This document shows positions 36,824 through 44,876 of a stretch of DNA of 64,000 nt, piece after piece (the stretch's first letter is position 1; every line of letters starts with the position of its first letter). The notes under the pieces are model-generated. The model searched no databases. It saw nothing but the letters and a program-made list of their open reading frames with translations, and was not told the DNA's origin. The position numbers and the translations under genes were made by a program. The stretch lies in NCBI GenBank assembly GCA_043554545.1, contig CP121337.1, forward strand, positions 1,674,001 through 1,738,000, in the 5' to 3' direction. The DNA is from UBA7330 sp043554545. Its GTDB lineage: Bacteria; Bacteroidota; Bacteroidia; Cytophagales; Cyclobacteriaceae.

Positions 36824-38302
36824 ATGTATTACATAGGTTTTGATATTGGCAGCTCATCGATAAAGGCTTCAATTGTAGATGGCGAAAGCAAGCAATCTAT
36901 TGCCACTGCTGGATATCCCGACGAGGAAATGAGCATGATAGCGAAAAAGTCAGGCTGGGCTGAACAAGAGCCTGAGGATTGGTGGCATTATCTTTGTGAA
37001 GCCTCGAAGCGGGTAGTCAAAAAATCAGGCATAGATAAAGATCAAATTGTAGGCATTGGATTAAGTTACCAGATGCATGGACTTGTACTTGTGGATAAAA
37101 ATCATCAGGTACTAAGGCCATCCATAATTTGGTGTGATGGAAGGGCAGTGTCTTTAGGGAATGACTCTTTTAATAGAATTGGAAAGGATAAATGTTTAAG
37201 CAGGTTGCTGAACAGCCCCGGGAATTTTACAGCCGCTAAATTGAAGTGGGTTAAGGAAAATGAGCCAGCAATTTTTGATAAGATCCATAAGATGATGTTG
37301 CCCGGCGATTTTATCGCGATGAAGATGACAGGGGAAATCACCACTTCTATCTCGGGATTATCAGAAGGTATATTTTGGGATTTCAAGGAAAATAAATTGG
37401 CAGAATTTTTACTTGAAGACCTGGGAATTGCCAAGGAACTCATTCCAGAAATAAACAATACTTTTAACGATTCGGGGCACTTGAGTGAAAAAGCAGCGCA
37501 GTTATTGAATTTAAAGAAAGGTATTCCAGTTGCCTATCGGGCTGGTGATCAGCCAAATAATGCGCTATCTTTAGGTGTATTTGAGCCGGGTGAAATTGCT
37601 GCGACAGGTGGTACTTCTGGTGTTGTATACAGTGTCTCGGATGAACTGGTCTTTGATCAAAAGTCCAGGATCAATGGTTTTGCTCATGTTAATCACCGAA
37701 CTAATATGGTCAGGATCGGTTCACTGCTATGCATCAATGGTACAGGCATTCAATATCGTTGGCTCAAGCAACAAATAGATAATTCATTATCCTATGACGA
37801 AATCGAGAAGATTGCAGAAAAAATTTCAATTGGGTCTGATGGAATCCATGCGCTCCCATTCGGTAATGGAGCAGAAAGGATATTTGAAAATAAAGAAATT
37901 GGTTCACATCTGTTAAATATTGACTTCAACAGGCATACGAGAAACCACTTGTTCAGAGCAGGATTAGAAGGTATTGCTTTTTCTTTTGTTTATGGTGTTG
38001 AGATGTTAAAAAATCTGGGATCATCAGTTAATAAAATTAGGGTAGGAAATGACAATCTATTCCAATCAAGCGTCTTTTCTGAGACGATATCAACTTTGTT
38101 GAATTGTGAAATTGAAATGGTGGAAACCACTGGAGCTACCGGTGCTGCTCAGGCAGTAGGCTATACTTTAGGACATACAGAAACCATTCAGGAAGCAATC
38201 GGATCATCTAAATCCGCTGAGTCTTATCAGCCGCTATCCAATGGAGATGAATATAGGAGTCACTATGAATCCTGGCTAGCTGATCTTAATAAATTCCTTT
38301 AA
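36824..38302 (+). CDS. xylB: xylulokinase (FGGY carbohydrate kinase)
   Basis: 492 residues, normal length. It phosphorylates D-xylulose (or a similar ketose) with ATP. The N-terminal ATPase phosphate loop is GFDIGSSSIKASIVD. YQMHGLVLVD near residue 84 is the xylulokinase substrate motif, WCDGRA follows, GDQPNNALSLGVFEPG near 243 contains the catalytic Asp, and GGTSGVVY the adenosine-site loop. No xylose isomerase is present, so the substrate may be another ketose, such as a product of the nearby TIM-barrel isomerase. It is transcribed towards the DUF1080 operon, about 100 bases upstream of it. Confidence 0.9.
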   Translation: MYYIGFDIGSSSIKASIVDGESKQSIATAGYPDEEMSMIAKKSGWAEQEPEDWWHYLCEASKRVVKKSGIDKDQIVGIGLSYQMHGLVLVDKNHQVLRPSIIWCDGRAVSLGNDSFNRIGKDKCLSRLLNSPGNFTAAKLKWVKENEPAIFDKIHKMMLPGDFIAMKMTGEITTSISGLSEGIFWDFKENKLAEFLLEDLGIAKELIPEINNTFNDSGHLSEKAAQLLNLKKGIPVAYRAGDQPNNALSLGVFEPGEIAATGGTSGVVYSVSDELVFDQKSRINGFAHVNHRTNMVRIGSLLCINGTGIQYRWLKQQIDNSLSYDEIEKIAEKISIGSDGIHALPFGNGAERIFENKEIGSHLLNIDFNRHTRNHLFRAGLEGIAFSFVYGVEMLKNLGSSVNKIRVGNDNLFQSSVFSETISTLLNCEIEMVETTGATGAAQAVGYTLGHTETIQEAIGSSKSAESYQPLSNGDEYRSHYESWLADLNKFL

Positions 38303-38354
38303 TTACTCAGAATATTTGCCGCTTGGTATTGATGGTATTGTTCTTTTTCTTAAC

Positions 38355-38372
38355 TTCGTTAACGTACACGAA
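38355..38372 (+). promoter_or_regulatory. probable LacI-family operator upstream of the DUF1080 operon
   Basis: TTCGTTAACGTACACGAA is an imperfect palindrome (7 of 9 positions match in each half) 31 bases before the DUF1080 start. Its first 16 bases recur exactly upstream of the uxu operon at 43948. Central CpG and inverted TTCGT/ACGAA arms are typical of LacI-family sites. The regulator at 42791-43861 is the likely binder. Confidence 0.7.
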
Positions 38373-38403
38373 CAATATTAACAACACATAACAACTACTT
38401 TAA

Positions 38404-39780
38404 ATGATGAAAAGAAACCTAATCGTTATTCTCTTAACGATATTGAGCGGAACAATAATGGCCCAGGGAAATTGGAAGCCATTGTTTAATGGAAAGAATT
38501 TTAATGGCTGGAAACAATTAAATGGTAAAGCTAAATACACTGTTGAAGACGACATGGTTGTTGGTCAGACAGTAATGGGGACACCAAATTCTTTCATGGC
38601 TACTGAAAAAACCTACAGCGATTTTATTTTAGAATATGAATTTTTTATCGATACTGATATGAATTCAGGAGTGCAGATAAGAAGCAACAGCAACAAAGAT
38701 TATCGCGATTACCGAGTTCATGGTTATCAGGTAGAGATAGACCCGTCTGCAAGAGGGTATACTGGAGGAATTTATGACGAGGCAAGACGTGGATGGTTAT
38801 ATCCGCTGTCTAGAAATAACAAAGCAAGAACTGCTTTTAAAATGGCCCATTGGAATAAGGTGAGAGTTCAAGCTATTGGAAACTCTATCAATACCTGGGT
38901 AAATGGTGTTCAGTGCAGCAGACTAGTTGATGACATGACTTCAGAAGGATTCATAGCCCTTCAGGTTCACGGTATTGGAAATAAGGATCACCTGGAAGGT
39001 TCTCAGATCAAATGGAAAAACATCATGATCATGACGGACAACCTGGAAGAAAACGCCTGGTCATCTGACCCGGATGTTCCGGAGGTTAGTTACCTTAAGA
39101 ATCAATTAACCGAGAATGAAGTCAGAAAAGGTTATAGACTACTGTGGGACGGAAAAACATCTGAAGGGTGGAGAGGTTCTAAAATCCCTAACTTTCCAGA
39201 AAGTGGTTGGGAAATAAATGATGGTTTATTGACCATAGTTGGTAAAGATGGCCGTGAGTCAGCAGGTCCTGGAGACATTGTTACCAATGAATCTTTCTCA
39301 GATTTTGAATTGTCACTTGAGTTCAGAATTACAGAAGGAGCGAACAGTGGTATAAAGTATTTTGTGGATCTCGCACTTAATCAAGCCAAAGGATCATCCA
39401 TTGGATGTGAATTTCAAGTGTTAGACGATAAAAAACACCCAGATGCAAAAATGGGAGTAAATAGTAACCGAACAGTAGGTTCACTTTATGATTTGATTGC
39501 TGCCGAAAATCTTTCAGTTGAAGGAAGAGGAAAGCAATTTAAAGGAGTTGGTTCTTGGAATCATGCAAGAATTGTTTCTAAAGATGGCAAAGTGGAACAT
39601 TGGTTAAACAATGAGAAAGTTGTGGAGTATGACAGGTTTTCTCAGATGTTTAGGGCTTTGGTAGCTTATAGTAAATACAAGAATTATGAAAACTTTGGCC
39701 AATGGCCCGAAGGTCCGATCTTATTGCAAGATCATGGAAATACAGTGAACTACAGAAGTATTAAAATAAAAGAACTATGA
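38404..39780 (+). CDS. secreted protein with two DUF1080 (3-keto-disaccharide hydrolase-like) domains
   Basis: 458 residues with a signal peptide (LIVILLTILSGTIMAQ). Two DUF1080 jelly-roll domains are visible: about 22-215 (WKPLFNGKNFNGWKQLNGKA, DFILEYEFFIDTDMNSGVQI, GGIYDEARRGWLYP) and about 240-458 (GYRLLWDGKTSEGWRG, DFELSLEFRITEGANSGIKY, GSLYDLIAAE). DUF1080 members have been linked to cleavage of 3-keto-glycosides made by Gfo/Idh/MocA dehydrogenases, and the next gene is such a protein, overlapping by ATGA. The doubled domain is less common than the single one. The signal peptide places it in the periplasm. The operator at 38355 suggests substrate-dependent control with the hexuronate genes. 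Confidence 0.87.
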   Translation: MMKRNLIVILLTILSGTIMAQGNWKPLFNGKNFNGWKQLNGKAKYTVEDDMVVGQTVMGTPNSFMATEKTYSDFILEYEFFIDTDMNSGVQIRSNSNKDYRDYRVHGYQVEIDPSARGYTGGIYDEARRGWLYPLSRNNKARTAFKMAHWNKVRVQAIGNSINTWVNGVQCSRLVDDMTSEGFIALQVHGIGNKDHLEGSQIKWKNIMIMTDNLEENAWSSDPDVPEVSYLKNQLTENEVRKGYRLLWDGKTSEGWRGSKIPNFPESGWEINDGLLTIVGKDGRESAGPGDIVTNESFSDFELSLEFRITEGANSGIKYFVDLALNQAKGSSIGCEFQVLDDKKHPDAKMGVNSNRTVGSLYDLIAAENLSVEGRGKQFKGVGSWNHARIVSKDGKVEHWLNNEKVVEYDRFSQMFRALVAYSKYKNYENFGQWPEGPILLQDHGNTVNYRSIKIKEL

Positions 39781-41111
39781 AATCAGATTCAAGAAGAGAC
39801 TTTATTAAAAAATCGGCATTAGCTACAGCAGGGATTTCCTTTGCTGGTGCCTCTTCAGCCGCTAGCTATAAGCGGATTCTCGGAGCAAATGACCGGGTAA
39901 ATATTGGAATCATTGGATGTGGAAGACGATTTGGTGCATATCATGATTTAGTTTCCGGAAAACACAATATTCGATTGAATTTTGTGTGTGATGTCAAGCA
40001 AAGTCAAAGGGAAAAAGCGGCAGCAAAACTGAAGTCATTGATATCTTATAAGCCAAAATTTGTTGAAGATATCAAGGAAGTACTTGATTCAAAAGATGTT
40101 GATGCGATTATCAATGCAACTCCCGATCACTGGCATGCACCAGGTGCATGGATGGCCATGGAAGCGGGAAAACATGTTTATGTGGAGAAGCCGTGTAGTC
40201 ACAACCCTTGGGAAGGTGAACTACTTATCCACTTTGCTGATAAGTACAACAAAGTAGTTCAAATGGGTAACCAGCAACGTTCTTCTGGTCATACCCAGGA
40301 AATCATCAAGGAAATCCATAACGGGGTAATTGGAACGCCCTATAAGGCTGTTGCTTTTTACAACAATAGAAGGGGTGAAGTGCCATTGCAAAAGAAGCAG
40401 GCACCACCATCTGATTTGAATTGGGAATTATTTCAGGGACCGGCTCCAAGAAGAGAATATACGGATGATACCTGGAATTATAACTGGCATTGGTATGGCT
40501 GGACTTATGGTACAGCTGAAACAGGTAACAATGGTACACATGAACTTGATGTAGCCAGGTGGGCGATGCAGGTTAAGTTCCCTAATAGGGTAGAAGTAGA
40601 ATCTCTAAAAGGTCATTTTAAAGATGATGGTTGGGAAATGTACGATACCATGTATGCTACCTTTAAATTTGATGGTGATAAAACGATCAATTGGGATGGA
40701 AAAAGTCGAAATGGATATAGTACGTACTCTGGTGGTAGAGGAACTGTAATCTATGGTTCAGAAGGTACCGTATTTGTTGATCGAAGTAAGTATGAGTTGT
40801 ATGACCGCAATGGGAAAATGGTCAAGAACAGTGAGTCTGGAGGAGATGAAGGTGGATTAGCGCTTGGTGGCGGTGGAGATATGTCTACCAATCACCTGGT
40901 TAATTTCGCACAAACCATCAGAGGTGTTGATACATTAAACTCACCTATTGACGAAGGTGCAGCAAGTGTACACTTGTGTCATTTGGCAAATATTTCCAGT
41001 CGAATTAGTAAGCCTTTCGATGTAGATGTGAACAACGGACACATTTACGATCGTGATGCAATGAAACTTTGGAAAAGGGAATATGAACCTGGATGGGAGC
41101 CTAAGGTCTAA
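39777..41111 (+). CDS. Tat-exported Gfo/Idh/MocA family oxidoreductase
   Basis: 444 residues starting with a twin-arginine signal (SRRDFIKKSALATAGISFAG). The Rossmann motif NIGIIGCGRRFGAYHD follows at about residue 42, then the family's DAIINATPDHWHAPGAWMAM and KHVYVEKPCSHNPWE (EKP motif), and a C-terminal substrate domain with GTHELDVARWAM. Tat export of a folded NAD(P)-dependent enzyme is common in this Bacteroidota subgroup, where tightly held cofactor allows sugar C3 oxidation or reduction in the periplasm. With the DUF1080 partner it could form a 3-keto-glycoside pair; this is inferred from family and operon. The gene ends at a clear terminator. Confidence 0.88.
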   Translation: MKSDSRRDFIKKSALATAGISFAGASSAASYKRILGANDRVNIGIIGCGRRFGAYHDLVSGKHNIRLNFVCDVKQSQREKAAAKLKSLISYKPKFVEDIKEVLDSKDVDAIINATPDHWHAPGAWMAMEAGKHVYVEKPCSHNPWEGELLIHFADKYNKVVQMGNQQRSSGHTQEIIKEIHNGVIGTPYKAVAFYNNRRGEVPLQKKQAPPSDLNWELFQGPAPRREYTDDTWNYNWHWYGWTYGTAETGNNGTHELDVARWAMQVKFPNRVEVESLKGHFKDDGWEMYDTMYATFKFDGDKTINWDGKSRNGYSTYSGGRGTVIYGSEGTVFVDRSKYELYDRNGKMVKNSESGGDEGGLALGGGGDMSTNHLVNFAQTIRGVDTLNSPIDEGAASVHLCHLANISSRISKPFDVDVNNGHIYDRDAMKLWKREYEPGWEPKV

Positions 41112-41147
41112 GGCTTTAGCAACTTCCAATTTAGATAGTATTACATT

Positions 41148-41179
41148 AGTCCACCTTATTTTTAAGGTGGACTTTTTTT
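41148..41179 (+). terminator. Rho-independent terminator after the DUF1080-oxidoreductase operon
   Basis: An 11-bp perfect stem (AGTCCACCTTA at 41148-41158 with TAAGGTGGACT at 41163-41173), a 4-nt loop and a T7 run. It separates the upstream operon from the sulfatase gene. Confidence 0.9.
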
Positions 41180-41225
41180 GTGCGATTTATTTATAAAATT
41201 GTAGTGCAAACCAATTTCCTAAACA

Positions 41226-42797
41226 ATGAAAAGCGCATTTAACTTTTTTCTGGTCTTAATTATCTTATTTTCCTGTCAGCAGAAGGATCAGCGTCCCAAT
41301 ATCTTATTTGCAATTGCTGATGATGCCACTTATATGCATTTTAGTGCTTATGGCTGTGATTGGGTGTCTACACCTGCTTTTGACAGAGTGGCTAGTCAGG
41401 GCTTACTCTTCCAAAATGCATACACGCCAAATGCAAAATGTGCCCCAAGTCGCGCGGCTATTCTTACTGGTAGAAACTCCTGGCAGTTAGAGGAAATCGG
41501 CAATCACCTGGCTTACTGGCCGGAAAAATATGTATCCTTTATGGAAGTATTAAAGGAGAATGGATACCGAACAGGGCATACGGTAAAAGGGTGGGCTCCT
41601 GGTGATCCAGGTACAGTTGACGGGAAGAGGCGTGAATTAACTGGTGAAGCCTATAATTTTATAAAGTTAGAGCCACCGACAACCTCAATTCACAAAGTTG
41701 ATTATGCTGCCAATTTTGAAGTGTTTCTGGACTCTGCAGGAAATGAGCCGTTCATGTTTTGGTATGGAAGTGTAGAACCTCATAGAAGATATGAGTTTCA
41801 ATCTGGAGTAAAGCTTGGCGGAAGAGATTTGGAAGAAGTAGATCACATCCCTGCTTTTTATCCTGACAACGATACAATCAGACATGATTTGCTCGATTAC
41901 GGATTTGAAATTGAGTATTTCGACATGCACCTGGGGAAGATGATTACAATGTTAGAAGAAAGTGGGAAATTAGAAAATACCATCATTATTGTTACCGCAG
42001 ACAATGGCATGCCTTTTCCCCGGATAAAGGGTAATGCATATGAATATGCCAATCATTTGCCACTGGCGATCATGTGGGGTAAAGGCATAAAGAACCCGGG
42101 CAGAACGATTGAAGATTATGTAAGCTTCATTGATTATGCACCTACCATACTTGAGGCTGCTGAAATAGAGATCCAAAGATCAAAAATGCAACCAGTAACA
42201 GGAATTAGCTTAATGCCCATATTTAAATCAGATAAAAGTGGAGATACGGGACTTGGAAGAAATCATGTGTTGATTGGTAAAGAACGACATGATACGGGTA
42301 GACCTAACGACTGGGGATATCCAATCAGAGGTATTGTAAAAGATGATTATTTGTATTTAAAAAACTTTGAAACAGACAGATGGCCAGCAGGACATCCATT
42401 AACAGGGTACCTTAATACAGACGGGAGTCCAACAAAAACATGGATTCTTAACAGAAACAGAAGCAACCCCATTGATCCATTTTGGAAATTAAGCTTCGGC
42501 AAGAGACCAGAGGAAGAATTATACAACATTAAAGATGATCCTTCTTGTATGAATAACCTCATACTTGACCAAAACCTGACTGAAACCGCATCTTCACTCA
42601 GGCAACAATTAATGAGTGAATTGGCTCAGCAGCAGGATCCAAGGATGTCTGGTAATGGCGATGTTTTTGATGAATATCTGTTGACAGGAGGTGAAAACTT
42701 TTTTGAAAAATTCATGGAAGGGGATAGTGGACGTACTGGATGGATAAATCAATCAGACTTTGAGCAGATGGATTTTTTCAAAACACTAAATCAATAA
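41226..42797 (+). CDS. lipoprotein sulfatase (formylglycine type)
   Basis: 523 residues. The N-terminus has a lipobox (FFLVLIILFSC, Cys about 17). NILFAIADDATYMHFSAYGC provides the first metal-binding aspartates. KCAPSRAAILTGR near residue 63 is the Cys-x-Pro-Ser-Arg maturation signature, in which Cys becomes formylglycine. IVTADNGMPFPRIKG gives the later Asp-Asn pair. Such enzymes remove sulfate esters from glycans, and the lipobox suggests attachment in the envelope. No maturase is encoded here. It lies alone between a terminator and the convergent LacI gene, whose end it overlaps by seven bases. A substrate such as a sulfated uronate-containing glycan is suggested only by the neighbouring uronate pathway. 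Confidence 0.9.
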   Translation: MKSAFNFFLVLIILFSCQQKDQRPNILFAIADDATYMHFSAYGCDWVSTPAFDRVASQGLLFQNAYTPNAKCAPSRAAILTGRNSWQLEEIGNHLAYWPEKYVSFMEVLKENGYRTGHTVKGWAPGDPGTVDGKRRELTGEAYNFIKLEPPTTSIHKVDYAANFEVFLDSAGNEPFMFWYGSVEPHRRYEFQSGVKLGGRDLEEVDHIPAFYPDNDTIRHDLLDYGFEIEYFDMHLGKMITMLEESGKLENTIIIVTADNGMPFPRIKGNAYEYANHLPLAIMWGKGIKNPGRTIEDYVSFIDYAPTILEAAEIEIQRSKMQPVTGISLMPIFKSDKSGDTGLGRNHVLIGKERHDTGRPNDWGYPIRGIVKDDYLYLKNFETDRWPAGHPLTGYLNTDGSPTKTWILNRNRSNPIDPFWKLSFGKRPEEELYNIKDDPSCMNNLILDQNLTETASSLRQQLMSELAQQQDPRMSGNGDVFDEYLLTGGENFFEKFMEGDSGRTGWINQSDFEQMDFFKTLNQ

Positions 42798-43861
42798 CCA
42801 ATGTCGGATTTAAATTCCAACTTCTTGTTGATATAATTATCTACGTTTTCTTTCATCAGCACATCAATAGGGGTGTGGTATTGAATAGTAGAGGTGGTTT
42901 TTCCAATCAATTTATTGAACAATCTCATGATTGCCATGTACCCTTGTCGTTCGGGTTGCTGGCTGATCACAAAATCCATCTTGTTTTTTTTAAGCAGCTG
43001 AATGTTCTGGTTTATCAGGTCATATCCGATGAGTCCAAGTTTTTGATGTGCATTTGCTCTAACCAGGTAGCTTCTTGAGTTGGGTACAAATACTGCATGA
43101 TACCCTTCGTTTAGTAACTTTTTAAGTTCAGGCAAAGATTGTTGATTTGGTTTGATTGTGAAGGTGACTTCATCAATAACTGGTCGTTTGCCTATAGCTG
43201 AAAAATAGGATTTAAATCCATCTATCCGTTTAAGTATAATGGGCATACTTTGGACGTTAGAAACCATTTTAGGGATTAAGATTTTGCCATTTTCTCTGGA
43301 GTTGATGAGTAGGTCAATTAATTTGCCTGCTACAGCCCCGCTTTCTTCTGCATCTTGACCCACGAAGTCAATCTGTGTTTCTGGAAGATTTGAATCAATT
43401 AGTATGATGGTTTTCCTTGCTTTATTCAGGTTTATGAATGATTCAAGTTCTTTTGGGTAAATGGCTGCAGTTAATAACCCATCATATTCAAGTGAACTTA
43501 TTTTGTCTAACTGTGCTAAAAATTGAGATTTATCACCTAACTCAAACTCAAACAAATGAATGACCGGTCCATGGTCACTTATTTCACTTAATGCCTTGCG
43601 GATACCGATTTGGGGATAATGCCAGTATTCATTATCACTACTTGCTTTAGGGAGCAAAATAACCAGGTGCACTTTCTTTTTCGATGCAAGTGAACGCGCA
43701 ATGAGATTCGGTTGATAATCAAGTTCTTTGATTACCTGGAGTACTCGCTTTCGGGTGCTTTCAGAAACTTCGCCACGTTGGTGTATAACCCGGTCAACAG
43801 TTCCTATTGAAACCCCTGACTTGAATGCGATATCCTTTATACTTACCTTTTTACTGTCCAA
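42791..43861 (-). CDS. LacI-family transcriptional regulator of the hexuronate genes
   Basis: 356 residues: an N-terminal helix-turn-helix (VSIKDIAFKSGVSIGTVDRV, then IHQRGEVS), hinge region (LDYQPNLIARSLASKKK) and a periplasmic-binding-protein-like effector domain. It is divergent from the uxu operon, with a probable operator in the 130-base gap and a second copy of the same site before the DUF1080 operon. By analogy with uronate regulators the inducer would be an intermediate such as a uronate or KDG, but the pocket cannot be read for specificity. Its recognition helix (GTVDRVIH) is the same as in the second regulator at 52204-53259. Confidence 0.9.
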   Translation of the reverse strand: MDSKKVSIKDIAFKSGVSIGTVDRVIHQRGEVSESTRKRVLQVIKELDYQPNLIARSLASKKKVHLVILLPKASSDNEYWHYPQIGIRKALSEISDHGPVIHLFEFELGDKSQFLAQLDKISSLEYDGLLTAAIYPKELESFINLNKARKTIILIDSNLPETQIDFVGQDAEESGAVAGKLIDLLINSRENGKILIPKMVSNVQSMPIILKRIDGFKSYFSAIGKRPVIDEVTFTIKPNQQSLPELKKLLNEGYHAVFVPNSRSYLVRANAHQKLGLIGYDLINQNIQLLKKNKMDFVISQQPERQGYMAIMRLFNKLIGKTTSTIQYHTPIDVLMKENVDNYINKKLEFKSDIGY

Positions 43862-43911
43862 TATTTTTTGAAAATTTGGTGCTGTACCGTACTAACCTTC
43901 CACTAATATGA

Positions 43912-43919
43912 TATATTTG
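43912..43919 (+). promoter_or_regulatory. candidate -7 element for the uxu operon
   Basis: TATATTTG matches TAnnTTTG, 72 bases before the SDR start. The operator at 43948 would then lie some 25-40 bases downstream of the transcription start, a position compatible with repression by road-block. No good -33 box is visible. Confidence 0.35.
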
Positions 43920-43947
43920 TTTGAGAAAAAAATGATATTTCTGTACA

Positions 43948-43965
43948 TTCGTTAACGTACACGGA
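43948..43965 (+). promoter_or_regulatory. probable LacI-family operator upstream of the uxu operon
   Basis: TTCGTTAACGTACACGGA shares its first 16 bases exactly with the site at 38355. It lies 26 bases before the SDR start and in the divergent gap with the LacI gene, so it may also control the regulator itself. Confidence 0.72.
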
Positions 43966-43991
43966 ATACTAATTAATAAAAACATTACCCT

Positions 43992-44825
43992 ATGCCCAAT
44001 CTTAAAGGAAAAGTGGCCGTTGTAACAGGCGGAGGTGGAGTTCTTGGAGGTGAACTTGCCAAACTCTTAGCTGCAAACGGAGTAAAAGTGGCCATCCTTG
44101 ACTTGAAAAAGGAAGCCGCGGAACAAGTGGCTGATCAAATCACAAAATCAGGTGGAGAAGCTATCGGATTAGCAGCCAATGTTCTGGAAAAAGAAACGCT
44201 AGAGGCAGCTAAAGTTGAAGTAGAAGCTGTATTCGGGACTTGTGATATTTTGTTAAATGGAGCAGGCGGTAATCATCCTAAGGGAACAACTTCCAAAGAA
44301 TTTTTTGAAGAGGATCAAATAGCGGATAAGGATTTGATTTCGTTTTTTGATCTTGATCCCAAAGGCATTGAATTTGTTTTTAACCTTAATTTCCTGGGGA
44401 CTTTAATTCCTACCCAAGTCTTTAGTAAAGGAATGATTGGGAAAAAGGATGCTTGCATTGTCAATATCTCTTCGATGAATGCTTTTACCCCTTTAACTAA
44501 GATTCCAGCTTACAGCGGAGCAAAGGCGGCTGTTAGTAATTTCACACAGTGGCTTGCAGTACATTTTGCTAAAGCCGGAATAAGGGTGAATGCATTGGCT
44601 CCCGGATTTTTCCTTACTGATCAGAATAGAACGTTGCTTACAAATCCTGATGGGTCTTTGACAGAGCGAGGAAATAAAATCATTTCTCAAACTCCAATGG
44701 GTAGGTATGGGGACCCTGAAGATTTGAACAGTACGCTTTTGTATTTGTGTGATCCAGCATCTTCTTTTGTCACTGGAGTTGTTATTCCAATTGATGGTGG
44801 ATTTAGCGCCTACAGTGGAGTCTAA
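43992..44825 (+). CDS. uxuB: SDR-family D-mannonate oxidoreductase (fructuronate reductase)
   Basis: 277 residues of a short-chain dehydrogenase: nucleotide loop VVTGGGGVLGGELAKLLA near residue 10, NGAGG near 88, catalytic Ser and Tyr-x3-Lys (NISSMNAFTP, YSGAKAAVSNF) and the C-terminal GVVIPIDGGFSAYSGV. It resembles the SDR-type mannonate oxidoreductase (UxuB/YjmF) of Gram-positive bacteria more than the long-chain UxuB of E. coli. It would reduce fructuronate to mannonate, the step between the uxaC and uxuA products encoded next. The precise substrate is inferred from the operon. It is first in the uxu operon, behind the LacI operator. Confidence 0.82.
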   Translation: MPNLKGKVAVVTGGGGVLGGELAKLLAANGVKVAILDLKKEAAEQVADQITKSGGEAIGLAANVLEKETLEAAKVEVEAVFGTCDILLNGAGGNHPKGTTSKEFFEEDQIADKDLISFFDLDPKGIEFVFNLNFLGTLIPTQVFSKGMIGKKDACIVNISSMNAFTPLTKIPAYSGAKAAVSNFTQWLAVHFAKAGIRVNALAPGFFLTDQNRTLLTNPDGSLTERGNKIISQTPMGRYGDPEDLNSTLLYLCDPASSFVTGVVIPIDGGFSAYSGV

Positions 44826-44876
44826 AAGATTTATCATTATAAAAATATTTATAAACAGACCTATTAAAGATAAAAA

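Noticed and set aside
36824..38302. Xylose utilisation operon
   Set aside because: Only the kinase is present; no xylose isomerase or transporter for pentoses is encoded nearby.
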